DNA from: Parabacteroides sp.
GTDB lineage: Bacteria; Bacteroidota; Bacteroidia; Bacteroidales; Tannerellaceae
Direction of reading: 5' to 3'
Length of the DNA: 9,898 nt
Assembly (NCBI GenBank): GCA_020026285.1
Contig: JAHHQS010000141.1
Location: 1 to 9,898 of the forward strand
A program made the translations under genes and the position numbers. The notes below the pieces were generated by a model. That model searched no databases. It was not told where the DNA came from and saw nothing but the letters and a program-made list of their open reading frames with translations. Shown piece by piece: positions 1 through 8,100 of the stretch; position 1 is the stretch's first letter; the number at the start of each line of letters is the position of its first letter.

Positions 1-1
1 T

Positions 2-121
2 TTCAGGATTGAAAAAAACATGAATATTAAGAGTATACAAGACATGTATTATGCTGTCGATGAAACTTTAGTGGGGGATGGAAATCTTATTCCACTTTGG
101 CTTTTCGGCTTTTTATATTAA
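2..121 (+). CDS. C-terminal fragment of an unidentified upstream protein
   Basis: Reading frame 2 is open from the left edge of the window to a TAA at 119-121, giving 39 residues of a protein whose start lies outside. The tail is first polar and then acidic (IQDMYYAVDETLVGDGN) and ends in a hydrophobic run, IPLWLFGFLY. I do not recognise the family. An internal ATG at 20 could in principle start a 33-residue peptide, but the frame is open upstream of it, so the end of a longer gene is the simpler reading. It stops 31 bases before nifJ on the same strand, and I see no terminator hairpin between them, so read-through into nifJ is possible. That this is a real coding end is an inference from the open frame and its position; the fragment is short enough for an open frame to arise by chance. 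Confidence 0.5.
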   Translation, partial: FRIEKNMNIKSIQDMYYAVDETLVGDGNLIPLWLFGFLY

Positions 122-152
122 GAATCTTTAAATACTAATAGTTTATAGATCT

Positions 153-3100
153 ATGGCAAAAGAAAAGAAATTTATCACATGTGATGGTAATGAAGCAGCT
201 GCACATATTTCGTATATGTTTAGTGAAGTTGCTGCAATTTATCCTATCACTCCATCATCTACAATGGCTGAACACGTAGATGAATGGGCTGCTGCTGGAA
301 GAAAGAATATCTTCGGCGAAACTGTATTAGTACAGGAAATGCAGTCTGAAGGTGGTGCTGCAGGTGCTGTTCATGGCTCTTTGCAGGCTGGTGCACTGAC
401 TACAACTTATACTGCTTCTCAGGGTCTGTTATTGATGATCCCTAATATGTATAAGATTGCTGGTGAATTATTACCTTGTGTATTCCATGTATCAGCTCGT
501 ACATTAGCTTCTCATGCATTGTGTATCTTCGGTGATCATCAGGATGTGATGTCTTGCCGTCAGACTGGCTTTGCAATGTTGTGTGAAGGTTCTGTTCAGG
601 AAGTAATGGATATGTCTGCTGTTGCTCACTTGGCAACAATTAAATCTCGTGTCCCATTTGTAAACTTCTTCGACGGTTTCCGTACTTCTCACGAAATTCA
701 GAAAATTGAAAAGTTGGACAACGAAGATTTGGCTCCGCTTATCGACCAGGAAGCTTTGGCTGAATTCCGTGCTCGTGCATTGAATCCACAGAAGCCGGTT
801 ATGCGTGGTATGGCAGAAAACCCAGATCATTTCTTCCAGCATAGAGAATCTTCAAATCCTTTCTATGATGCAGTTCCTGAAATTGTAGAAGAATATTTGA
901 ATGAAATTTCTAAGATTACAGGCCGTAAACATGGTTTGTTCGATTATTATGGTGCAGAAGATGCAGATCGCGTTATTATCGCAATGGGTTCTGTAACTGA
1001 AGCTGTACGTGAATCAATCGACTATTTGAACTCTAAAGGTGAGAAAGTTGGTTTGGTATCAGTTCATTTGTATCGTCCGTTCTCTGCTAAACATTTCTTG
1101 GCTGCTGTTCCTAAGACTGCAAAACGTATTGCTGTTTTGGATCGTACTAAAGAACCGGGTGCAAATGGCGAACCTTTATACTTGGATGTTAAGGACTGTT
1201 TCTATGGTGTAGAAAATGCTCCTCTTATCGTAGGTGGCCGTTATGGTTTAGGTTCTAAAGATACAACTCCTGCTCAGATTCTTGCTGTATATGAAAACTT
1301 GTCATTGCCAATGCCAAAGAATCAGTTCACTATTGGTATTGAAGATGATGTAACATTTACTTCTCTTCCTAAGAAAGAAGAAATTGCTTTGGGTGGTGAA
1401 GGTATGTTCGAAGCTAAATTCTTCGGTTTGGGTGCTGATGGTACTGTTGGTGCTAATAAGAACTCAGTGAAGATTATTGGTGATAATACAAACAAATATT
1501 GCCAGGCTTACTTTGCATACGATTCAAAGAAATCAGGTGGTTTCACTTGTTCTCACTTGCGTTTTGGTGATCATCCAATTCGTTCAACATATTTGGTAAA
1601 TACTCCAAACTTCATTGCTTGTCACGTTCAGGCATATTTACATATGTATGATGTAACTCGCGGTTTGCGTCAGAATGGTACATTCTTGTTGAATACTATC
1701 TGGGAAGGTGAAGAATTGGCTAAGAATTTGCCTAACAACGTAAAACGTTATTTTGCTCAGAAGAATATTACAGTTTATTATATCAACGCTACTAAGATTG
1801 CACAGGAAATTGGTTTGGGTAACCGTACCAATACAATCCTTCAGTCTGCATTCTTCCGTATTACAGAAGTAATTCCAGTAGATTTGGCTGTAGAACAGAT
1901 GAAGAAGTTCATTGTTAAATCTTATGGAAAGAAGGGTGAAGATGTTGTTAACAAGAACTATGCTGCAGTTGACCGTGGTGGTGAATATCATCAGTTAACT
2001 ATCGATCCAGCTTGGGCTAATCTTCCTGCTGACGAAAAAGAAGCAAACAACGATCCTGCATTTATCAATGAAATAGTTCGTCCTATCAATGCTCAGGATG
2101 GTGACTTGTTGAAGGTTTCTGCATTCAAGGGTATTGAAGATGGTACTTGGGAACCGGGTACAGCTAAATACGAAAAACGTGGTGTAGCTGCTTTTGTTCC
2201 TACATGGAATGAAGCAAATTGTATCCAGTGTAACCAGTGTGCATATGTTTGTCCTCATGCTGCTATCCGTCCATTCGTAATGGATGATTCAGAAGTTGCC
2301 GGCTTGAATGCTGCTACTATCGATGTTAAGGCTCCAGCTGTCATGAAAGGTATGAAGTTCCGTATGCAGGTTGACGTTATGGACTGTCTTGGTTGTGGTA
2401 ACTGTGCTGATGTATGTCCTGGTATGAGAGGTAACAAGGCTCTTACAATGGTTCCATTGGAAGATGAAATGGATGAAGCTGCTAACTGGGATTATTGTGT
2501 TGCAAATGTCAAGTCTAAACAGAATTTGGTTGACATTAAACAGAATGTTAAGAATTCACAGTTCGCTACTCCTTTATTTGAATTCTCTGGTGCTTGTTCA
2601 GGTTGTGGTGAAACTCCATATGTTAAGTTGATTTCTCAGTTGTTTGGTGACCGTCAGATGGTTGCTAATGCAACAGGTTGTTCTTCTATCTATTCAGGAT
2701 CTGTTCCTTCAACTCCATATACAACTAACGAAAAAGGTCATGGTCCTGCTTGGGCAAACTCATTGTTCGAAGACTTCTGTGAATTTGGTTTAGGTATGGA
2801 ATTGGCAAACGAAAAGATGCGTGCTCGTTTGCAGAAGACTATGGAAGAATCTATCGCTTCAGAATCTTGTCCTGCTGAAAATAAAGAACTTTACAAAGAA
2901 TGGATCGAAAATCAGAATGATGCTGAAAAGACTAAGGAATTGGCTGAAAAGATCATTCCTATGGTTGAAGCAAACAAAGATAAATGTCCATTGTGTGCTA
3001 CAATTGCAGAATTGTCTCACTTCCTGGTTAAACGTTCTCAGTGGATTATCGGTGGTGATGGTGCTTCTTATGATATTGGTTACGGTGGTTTGGACCACGT

Positions 3101-3701
3101 TATTGCTTCTGGTAAGAATGTGAACATCCTTGTATTGGATACTGAAGTTTATTCAAATACAGGTGGTCAGTCTTCAAAGGCTACTCCAGTTGGTGCTATC
3201 GCTAAGTTCGCTGCAGCTGGTAAGAGAGTTCGTAAGAAAGACCTTGGTATGATTGCTACTACTTATGGTTATGTTTATGTTGCTCAGATTGCAATGGGTG
3301 CAGATCAGGCTCAGACTTTGAAGGCTCTTCGTGAAGCTGAAGCTTACGACGGACCATCATTGGTAATCGCTTATGCTCCTTGTATTAACCACGGTTTGAA
3401 GAAGGGTATGGGTAAATCTCAGGCTGAAGAAAAAGCTGCTGTAGCTTGTGGTTACTGGCATTTGTGGCGTTACAACCCAGCTTTGGAAGCTCAGGGTAAG
3501 AACCCATTCAGTTTGGATAGTAAGGAACCTGATTGGAGTAAATTTAAAGATTTCTTGAAGGGTGAAGTTCGTTTTGCTTCTGTAATGAAACAATATCCTT
3601 CTGAAGCTGAAGAATTGTTCCAGGCTGCTGAAGATAATGCTAAATGGCGTCTACGTAGCTATAAGAGAATGCTTGCTGAAAATTGGGACGTTGAAGCTTA
3701 A
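153..3701 (+). CDS. nifJ: Pyruvate:ferredoxin (flavodoxin) oxidoreductase, single-chain homodimeric type
   Basis: This cytoplasmic enzyme oxidatively decarboxylates pyruvate with CoA to acetyl-CoA and CO2 and passes two electrons to ferredoxin or flavodoxin; it is central to anaerobic fermentation. The 1182 residues show the full single-chain order. The N-terminal pyruvate-binding domain has YPITPSS at 30-36, Glu66 in VQEMQSEGG and Arg116 in HVSARTL, matching the substrate and cofactor residues Thr31, Glu64 and Arg114 of the Desulfovibrio africanus enzyme. A CoA-binding domain and a gamma-type domain follow. Two 4Fe-4S ferredoxin motifs use Cys690/693/696/700 and Cys745/748/751/755. The proximal cluster ligands are Cys815, Cys818, Cys843 and Cys1077. 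The thiamine diphosphate motif runs from GDG at 968-970 to NTGG at 1002-1005. All key residues are intact. The chain ends near residue 1182 and so lacks most of the long C-terminal extension of the 1232-residue D. africanus enzyme. Codons are strongly biased (CAG, CGT, GGT, TTG), unlike the genes downstream, which suggests very high expression. The ATG at 153 has no Shine-Dalgarno sequence, as is usual in this phylum. Confidence 0.98.
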   Translation: MAKEKKFITCDGNEAAAHISYMFSEVAAIYPITPSSTMAEHVDEWAAAGRKNIFGETVLVQEMQSEGGAAGAVHGSLQAGALTTTYTASQGLLLMIPNMYKIAGELLPCVFHVSARTLASHALCIFGDHQDVMSCRQTGFAMLCEGSVQEVMDMSAVAHLATIKSRVPFVNFFDGFRTSHEIQKIEKLDNEDLAPLIDQEALAEFRARALNPQKPVMRGMAENPDHFFQHRESSNPFYDAVPEIVEEYLNEISKITGRKHGLFDYYGAEDADRVIIAMGSVTEAVRESIDYLNSKGEKVGLVSVHLYRPFSAKHFLAAVPKTAKRIAVLDRTKEPGANGEPLYLDVKDCFYGVENAPLIVGGRYGLGSKDTTPAQILAVYENLSLPMPKNQFTIGIEDDVTFTSLPKKEEIALGGEGMFEAKFFGLGADGTVGANKNSVKIIGDNTNKYCQAYFAYDSKKSGGFTCSHLRFGDHPIRSTYLVNTPNFIACHVQAYLHMYDVTRGLRQNGTFLLNTIWEGEELAKNLPNNVKRYFAQKNITVYYINATKIAQEIGLGNRTNTILQSAFFRITEVIPVDLAVEQMKKFIVKSYGKKGEDVVNKNYAAVDRGGEYHQLTIDPAWANLPADEKEANNDPAFINEIVRPINAQDGDLLKVSAFKGIEDGTWEPGTAKYEKRGVAAFVPTWNEANCIQCNQCAYVCPHAAIRPFVMDDSEVAGLNAATIDVKAPAVMKGMKFRMQVDVMDCLGCGNCADVCPGMRGNKALTMVPLEDEMDEAANWDYCVANVKSKQNLVDIKQNVKNSQFATPLFEFSGACSGCGETPYVKLISQLFGDRQMVANATGCSSIYSGSVPSTPYTTNEKGHGPAWANSLFEDFCEFGLGMELANEKMRARLQKTMEESIASESCPAENKELYKEWIENQNDAEKTKELAEKIIPMVEANKDKCPLCATIAELSHFLVKRSQWIIGGDGASYDIGYGGLDHVIASGKNVNILVLDTEVYSNTGGQSSKATPVGAIAKFAAAGKRVRKKDLGMIATTYGYVYVAQIAMGADQAQTLKALREAEAYDGPSLVIAYAPCINHGLKKGMGKSQAEEKAAVACGYWHLWRYNPALEAQGKNPFSLDSKEPDWSKFKDFLKGEVRFASVMKQYPSEAEELFQAAEDNAKWRLRSYKRMLAENWDVEA

Positions 3702-3720
3702 TTTGAATTTCTATATCAGT

Positions 3721-3736
3721 TGAGTTTTTAAACTCA
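3721..3736 (+). repeat. Short perfect hairpin after the nifJ stop
   Basis: TGAGTTT at 3721-3727 pairs perfectly with AAACTCA at 3730-3736, leaving only two bases between the arms, so a four-base loop with six pairs is the realistic structure. It lies 20 bases after the nifJ stop and 13 bases before the terminator stem. No T-run follows, so it is not a terminator by itself. It could protect the 3' end of the nifJ transcript, but this is inference. Confidence 0.4.
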
Positions 3737-3749
3737 TTGAAATAATTAT

Positions 3750-3794
3750 AAAAAGGATCGTTATTCATTTTATATGGATATCGGTCCTTTTTTT
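3750..3794 (+). terminator. Intrinsic terminator of nifJ
   Basis: AAAAAGGATCG at 3750-3760 pairs with CGGTCCTTTTT at 3782-3792 over 11 bp with a single T-G wobble. The right arm runs into seven T residues at 3788-3794. The 21-base loop is longer than usual, but the stem and T-run are clear. The A-run on the left arm mirrors the T-run, so it could also work for transcripts on the minus strand. It lies 48 bases after the nifJ stop and separates nifJ from the efflux operon. Confidence 0.85.
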
Positions 3795-3820
3795 GTATAT
3801 AAAAATTGGTAAGGAATTAT

Positions 3821-3850
3821 TCTATACGAATATCTTTCCTGGCGTATAGA
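3821..3850. promoter_or_regulatory. Perfect 8-bp inverted repeat, possible operator
   Basis: TCTATACG at 3821-3828 and its exact reverse complement CGTATAGA at 3843-3850 are separated by 14 bases. The arm-centre distance is 22 bases, about two helical turns, which would suit a dimeric DNA-binding protein. There is no T-run after it, so it is not a terminator. It lies after the nifJ terminator and about 115 bases upstream of the candidate efflux promoter. The repeat is seen directly; the operator role is inference, and an 8-bp match could occur by chance. Confidence 0.3.
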
Positions 3851-3964
3851 TGGATGAACTCAATGACAGATTTTGTTGTACTTTAGGATATTTTTATGTG
3901 AGAAAAACAAAAATGTGAAAAGTTAATTAGCTATTAAAAAGGTACTATTAAGCATAAATATGTA

Positions 3965-3972
3965 TATATTTG
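3965..3972 (+). promoter_or_regulatory. Candidate -7 box of the efflux operon promoter
   Basis: TATATTTG matches the Bacteroidetes -7 consensus TAnnTTTG exactly and is the only exact match I noticed in this interval. Transcription would start near 3979, giving a leader of about 110 bases before the adaptor ATG at 4092. No TTTG is found 19-21 bases upstream, where the -33 element should be, so the promoter would be weak or need an activator. AT-rich sequence makes a chance match possible. Confidence 0.4.
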
Positions 3973-4091
3973 TGTTTAGTTAATGAATTCAGAGCTTACA
4001 TATTAACACATTTTCTCTTCTGCTGTAAGAACTGAAAACTTAATTCTTATAGATTATGGAAATTAAAGATTATTATAATAATATTAATGTT

Positions 4092-5162
4092 ATGAGAACA
4101 TTACTTTTTATTTTAGGCTCAATAGGTTGCTTGTCATTGATGTTGTCGTGTACTGATACGAATACGAAACAGAAACTTGTGAAATCTGTGAAGGTTGATA
4201 CAGTGGTGGCTAATATCGATAGAAGTTTTATGCAGTATCCTGGAAGAGTGAAAGCTGCTCAAGATGTGAATCTGGCATTTCGTGTTAGTGGAACAATTCA
4301 GAAGATATATGTAAAGGATGGAGCCTCGGTTAGAGCTGGACAATTGCTGGCAGAACTTGATCCGAGCGATTATCAGGTTCAGTTAAATGCTACTGAAGCC
4401 AAATATAATGAAGTTAAGGCTGAGGCCGATCGAGTAATAGCTCTTTATAAAGATGGTGGTACAACTCCAAACAATTACGATAAAGCTGTTTATGGAATGA
4501 AACAAGTTACAGCTTTGTACAAGCATCATAAAGATGAATTGGAATATACCAAATTGTATGCTCCCTTTAATGGTTATATTCAGAAGCATTTGTTTGATGC
4601 TCATGAAACAATTGGTGCGGGAATGCCTGTCTTGTCTATGATAGGTTCCGGTACTCCAGAGGTGGAAATTAATCTGCCGGCAGCAGATTATATCAAAAAA
4701 GATCATTTTACGGATTTTCATTGTACGTTTGATTTATATCCCGGTAAGGCTTATCCTTTGAAATTGATAGGAATTACACCAAAAGCAAATGCAAATCAAT
4801 TATATACGATTCGCTTAAAGTTGGTTGTTGATAAAATGCCAATGCCTTCACCTGGAATGAATACGATGGTGAGCATATTTTATAATGAAGGAGAGGATAG
4901 TTTGTTACAGATACCATCAGGGGCACTATTCCATGCCGATAATAAATCGTTTGTGTATGTTTACACTTCCGAGAATCAAAAGATTCATCGTTGTGAAGTT
5001 GAGATTATCCGTCCTTTGAGTGATGGGAAGACTTTGGTTGCATCGGAAGATTTGAAAATTGGAGAGCAGGTTGTTTCTTGTGGAGTAAACCATGTAAAAG
5101 ATGGTGAAGTAGTGAAACTTGTTGCTCCAATTACCGAAACTAATATAGGAGGCTTGTTATAA
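4092..5162 (+). CDS. RND efflux periplasmic adaptor (membrane-fusion) lipoprotein
   Basis: This protein should link the inner-membrane RND permease to the outer-membrane channel. I choose the ATG at 4092 (356 residues) because it gives a classic short signal peptide, MRTLLFILGSIGC onwards, ending in SLMLS before Cys20, the probable lipidation site. An in-frame ATG at 4056 would add 12 polar residues in front (MEIKDYYNNINV) and spoil the signal. The mature protein follows the AcrA/HlyD layout: a first lipoyl half at about 57-91 (VSGTIQKIYVKDGASVRAGQ), a helical hairpin at about 92-155, a second lipoyl half beginning at YAPFNGYI and ending near PVLSMI, a beta-barrel with NLPAADY, and a C-terminal membrane-proximal domain containing IPSGALF. 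The -3 residue of the lipobox is Met, which is not canonical, so lipidation is likely but unproven. The stop overlaps the permease start by one base. Substrates cannot be deduced from the sequence. Confidence 0.93.
   Translation: MRTLLFILGSIGCLSLMLSCTDTNTKQKLVKSVKVDTVVANIDRSFMQYPGRVKAAQDVNLAFRVSGTIQKIYVKDGASVRAGQLLAELDPSDYQVQLNATEAKYNEVKAEADRVIALYKDGGTTPNNYDKAVYGMKQVTALYKHHKDELEYTKLYAPFNGYIQKHLFDAHETIGAGMPVLSMIGSGTPEVEINLPAADYIKKDHFTDFHCTFDLYPGKAYPLKLIGITPKANANQLYTIRLKLVVDKMPMPSPGMNTMVSIFYNEGEDSLLQIPSGALFHADNKSFVYVYTSENQKIHRCEVEIIRPLSDGKTLVASEDLKIGEQVVSCGVNHVKDGEVVKLVAPITETNIGGLL
5147..5152 (+). promoter_or_regulatory. Perfect Shine-Dalgarno sequence before the permease start
   Basis: AGGAGG lies inside the last codons of the adaptor gene, nine bases before the permease ATG at 5162. 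It supports that start and suggests that translation of the two genes is coupled. Such a sequence is unusual for this phylum, where most genes lack one. It also encodes part of an Ile-Gly-Gly stretch, so it could be there for coding reasons only. Confidence 0.55.
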
Positions 5163-8100
5163 TGGATATTAGTAGTTGGGCTTTCAAAAATAAGAATCTG
5201 GTATATTTCCTGATAACAGTATTGATTATAGGAGGTATAGTTTCTGTTTCCCAGATGAGTAAACTGGAAGATCCTGAGGTGAAAGTGAAGACAGCAATGG
5301 TTGTTACTGTTTATCCGGGAGCTTCAGCTCATCAGGTAGAATTGGAAGTGACGGATGTTTTGGAAAAGAATATCCGTACGATGGGTAATGTCAGCTTCGT
5401 GGAAAGTTATTCCTATAATGATATTTCATTAATTCAGGTTGAGTTGTTGACTACAGTCAAAGATGAAGAGGTGGAACAATGTTGGGATATGCTTCGAAGA
5501 AGGGTAGGTAAAGCTCAGGCTGAATTACCTAAAGGTGTAGCTCCTCCTACTGTTATGGACGATTTTGGGTATGTATATGGCTTGTTCTATGCTTTGACGG
5601 GAGAGGGGCTGAATGATCGGGAATTATCTGATTATGCTGAACTGATAAAAAGAGAGGTTGGTGAGATTGAAGGTGTTGATCGAATAGAATTGTATGGCAA
5701 ACGTCCGGAGTGTATCAATATTTCTCTATTGCAGGATAGAATGGCTAATCTGGGGGTAATGCCTGCTGAAGTCCTGCTGACGTTGAATGGGCAGAATCAG
5801 ACAACCTATTCCGGCTATTTTGAGAATGGAGATAAACGAATACGTGTAACTGTTGACAATAAATTTCAGACAGTTGAAGATATAGGTAATATGTTAATTC
5901 AAGGTCATGATAATGATCAGTTAAGATTAAAAGATATTGCCAGAATAGAAAAAGCGTATGAGAACCCAACAAGAAATGATTTATTCTACAATGAAAACAA
6001 GGCAATCGGTTTATTGATTTCGGTTTCCAGTGCTTATGATATCATCAAAGTAGGGGCTAAGGTAGAGAATTGTATAAGTAAAATACAGGAGACACGGTTA
6101 CCGGCAGGGGTTGAATGCCATAAGATATTTAATCAGTCTGAACGAGTGAGTGATTCTTTAAGTACTTTCGCAGTTAATTTAATAGAATCAGTAGCTATCG
6201 TTATTGTTATTTTGATGCTCACAATGGGATTTAGAAGCGGATTGATAATAGGTTATAGTCTGATTATTACTGTACTTGGATCTTTCTTATTCCTTTATTA
6301 TATGGATGGAACTTTACAGCGTGTTTCATTAGCCGCTTTTATTCTTGCTATGGGTATGCTTGTAGATAATGCCATTGTCATTATTGATGGAATATTGGTG
6401 GATTTGAAGACTGGCAAGTCAAGGATGGAGGCTATGACGGCAATCGGGCGTCAGACAGCCATGCCTTTGTTAGGAGCGACTTTGATTGCAATTATAGCAT
6501 TCTTGCCGATATTTATGTCGCCTGATACAGCCGGGGTTTATGTGCGTGATTTATTTATCATACTGGCAGTCTCTTTGTTATTGAGTTGGATTCTGGCTTT
6601 GGTCCATGTCCCATTGATGGCAAATAAAAAATTGTTTCCAGAGGTAGAAGTAAACGAGGATGGAAAACGAGTTTATTCAGGGAAAATATATGCTTTTTTA
6701 CGATCATTGTTGACATTCGGCTTAAAACATCGTTGGAGTACTGTATTTACGATGTTGGTATTATTGGGACTTTCTCTGTTTGGCTTTCTTTTTATGAAAC
6801 AGGGGTTCTTCCCGGATATGGTTTATGACCAGCTCTATATGGAGTATAAATTACCGGAAGGAAATAATACGACTCGTGTGACGAGAGATTTGAACGAGAT
6901 ACAGGCCTATTTGAAAACACGTGATGAAATCACTAATATTACAGCTTCTATAGGAGGTACACCTGGTCGGTATAATTTGGTTCGTAGTATTGCTAATCCT
7001 TCTTTGGCCTATGGTGAATTGATTATAGATTTCAAATCTCCAGAAGATTTGGTTGATAACCTGGACGATATTCAGAAATATTTGTCCAGTCATTATCCTG
7101 ATGCCTATGTAAAGATGAAACGTTACAATTTAATGTATAAGAAATATCCGATTGAGGCACAATTCTTAGGTCCAGATCCTGCAGTATTGCATCGTTTGGC
7201 CGATAGTGCAAAGGTATTGATGGAACAGACTCCTGAGGTTTGTTTGATAACTACCGATTGGGAACCGGATGTTCCTGTCCTGACCATCGAATATGATCAG
7301 CCTGCTGCAAGAACATTAGGATTAAGTAGAAGTGATGTCAGTCTGTCTTTACTTTCTGCAACAGGAGGTATTCCTGTCGGATCTTTCTTTAAAGGTATTC
7401 ATAAGGATAATATTTACATTAAATGTTTGGATGAAAGAGGAAAACCTATTGAAGATTTGAATAATGCCCAGGTGTTTTCTCAGCTTCCATCATTGCATAA
7501 TCTATTAACTCCAGAAACTTTATTGAAATTAAAAACAGGTTCATTGGATAAAGATGAATTGATTGAATCTTTGATAGGTAGTACTCCATTAAGACAAATA
7601 AGTAAGAATATAGATCTTCGTTGGGAAGCTCCAGTTGTTCCTCGTTATAACGGGCAGCGTAGTCAGCGAGTGCAATGTTCTCCAGTAACAGGTGTTGAAA
7701 CTGAAAAAGCATGGCAGGCCGTTGCTGAAAAAATAGAAAAAATACAATTACCTGAGGGATATACTTTGAAGTGGCAGGGGGAAAAGAGTGCTAGTAGTGA
7801 ATCAATGAAATATCTATTCAAGAATTTTCCATTAAGTATCATTTTGATGATAGCTATTCTTATCATGCTGTTTAAAGATTACCGTAAACCTATGATTATA
7901 TTTTGTTGTATCCCATTTATTATCGTAGGCGTTGTAATAACAATGTTACTTACTGGTAAGGTCTTCAACTTTGTAGCCATTGTGGGAACTTTGGGTTTGA
8001 TAGGAATGTTGATTAAAAATGGTATTGTATTGATGGATGAGATTTCATTACAGATAGGTCGGGGAGTAGAACCTGTTACAGCCTTGATTGATAGTTCACA

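Larger units (their letters stand above)
3702..4091. other. Non-coding interval between nifJ and the efflux operon
   Basis: These 390 bases hold no convincing gene. From left to right I see a 7-bp hairpin at 3721-3736, the nifJ terminator at 3750-3794, an isolated 8-bp inverted repeat at 3821-3850, a small repeat TTAAT-TAGCT-ATTAA at 3923-3937, a -7-like box at 3965-3972, and a leader with two inverted repeats that overlap each other (3979-4007 and 3995-4029). The length and the presence of a terminator near the left end imply that the efflux operon has its own promoter here. If the adaptor starts at 4056 rather than 4092, the interval is 36 bases shorter. Confidence 0.8.

Noticed and set aside
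442..2437. Several minus-strand open frames of 60-117 codons opposite nifJ.
   Set aside because: They are antisense shadows of a strongly codon-biased gene, and their peptides are low in family-like features.
2821..3123. A 100-codon plus-strand frame inside nifJ in another phase.
   Set aside because: It lies wholly within the conserved C-terminal part of nifJ, and its Leu/Val/Lys-rich peptide is what a shifted reading of that gene gives.
3850..3918. A 22-codon open frame with ATG at 3850 and TGA at 3916-3918.
   Set aside because: It is very short, shows no recognisable motif or signal peptide and no ribosome binding site, and AT-rich spacer DNA readily gives such frames.
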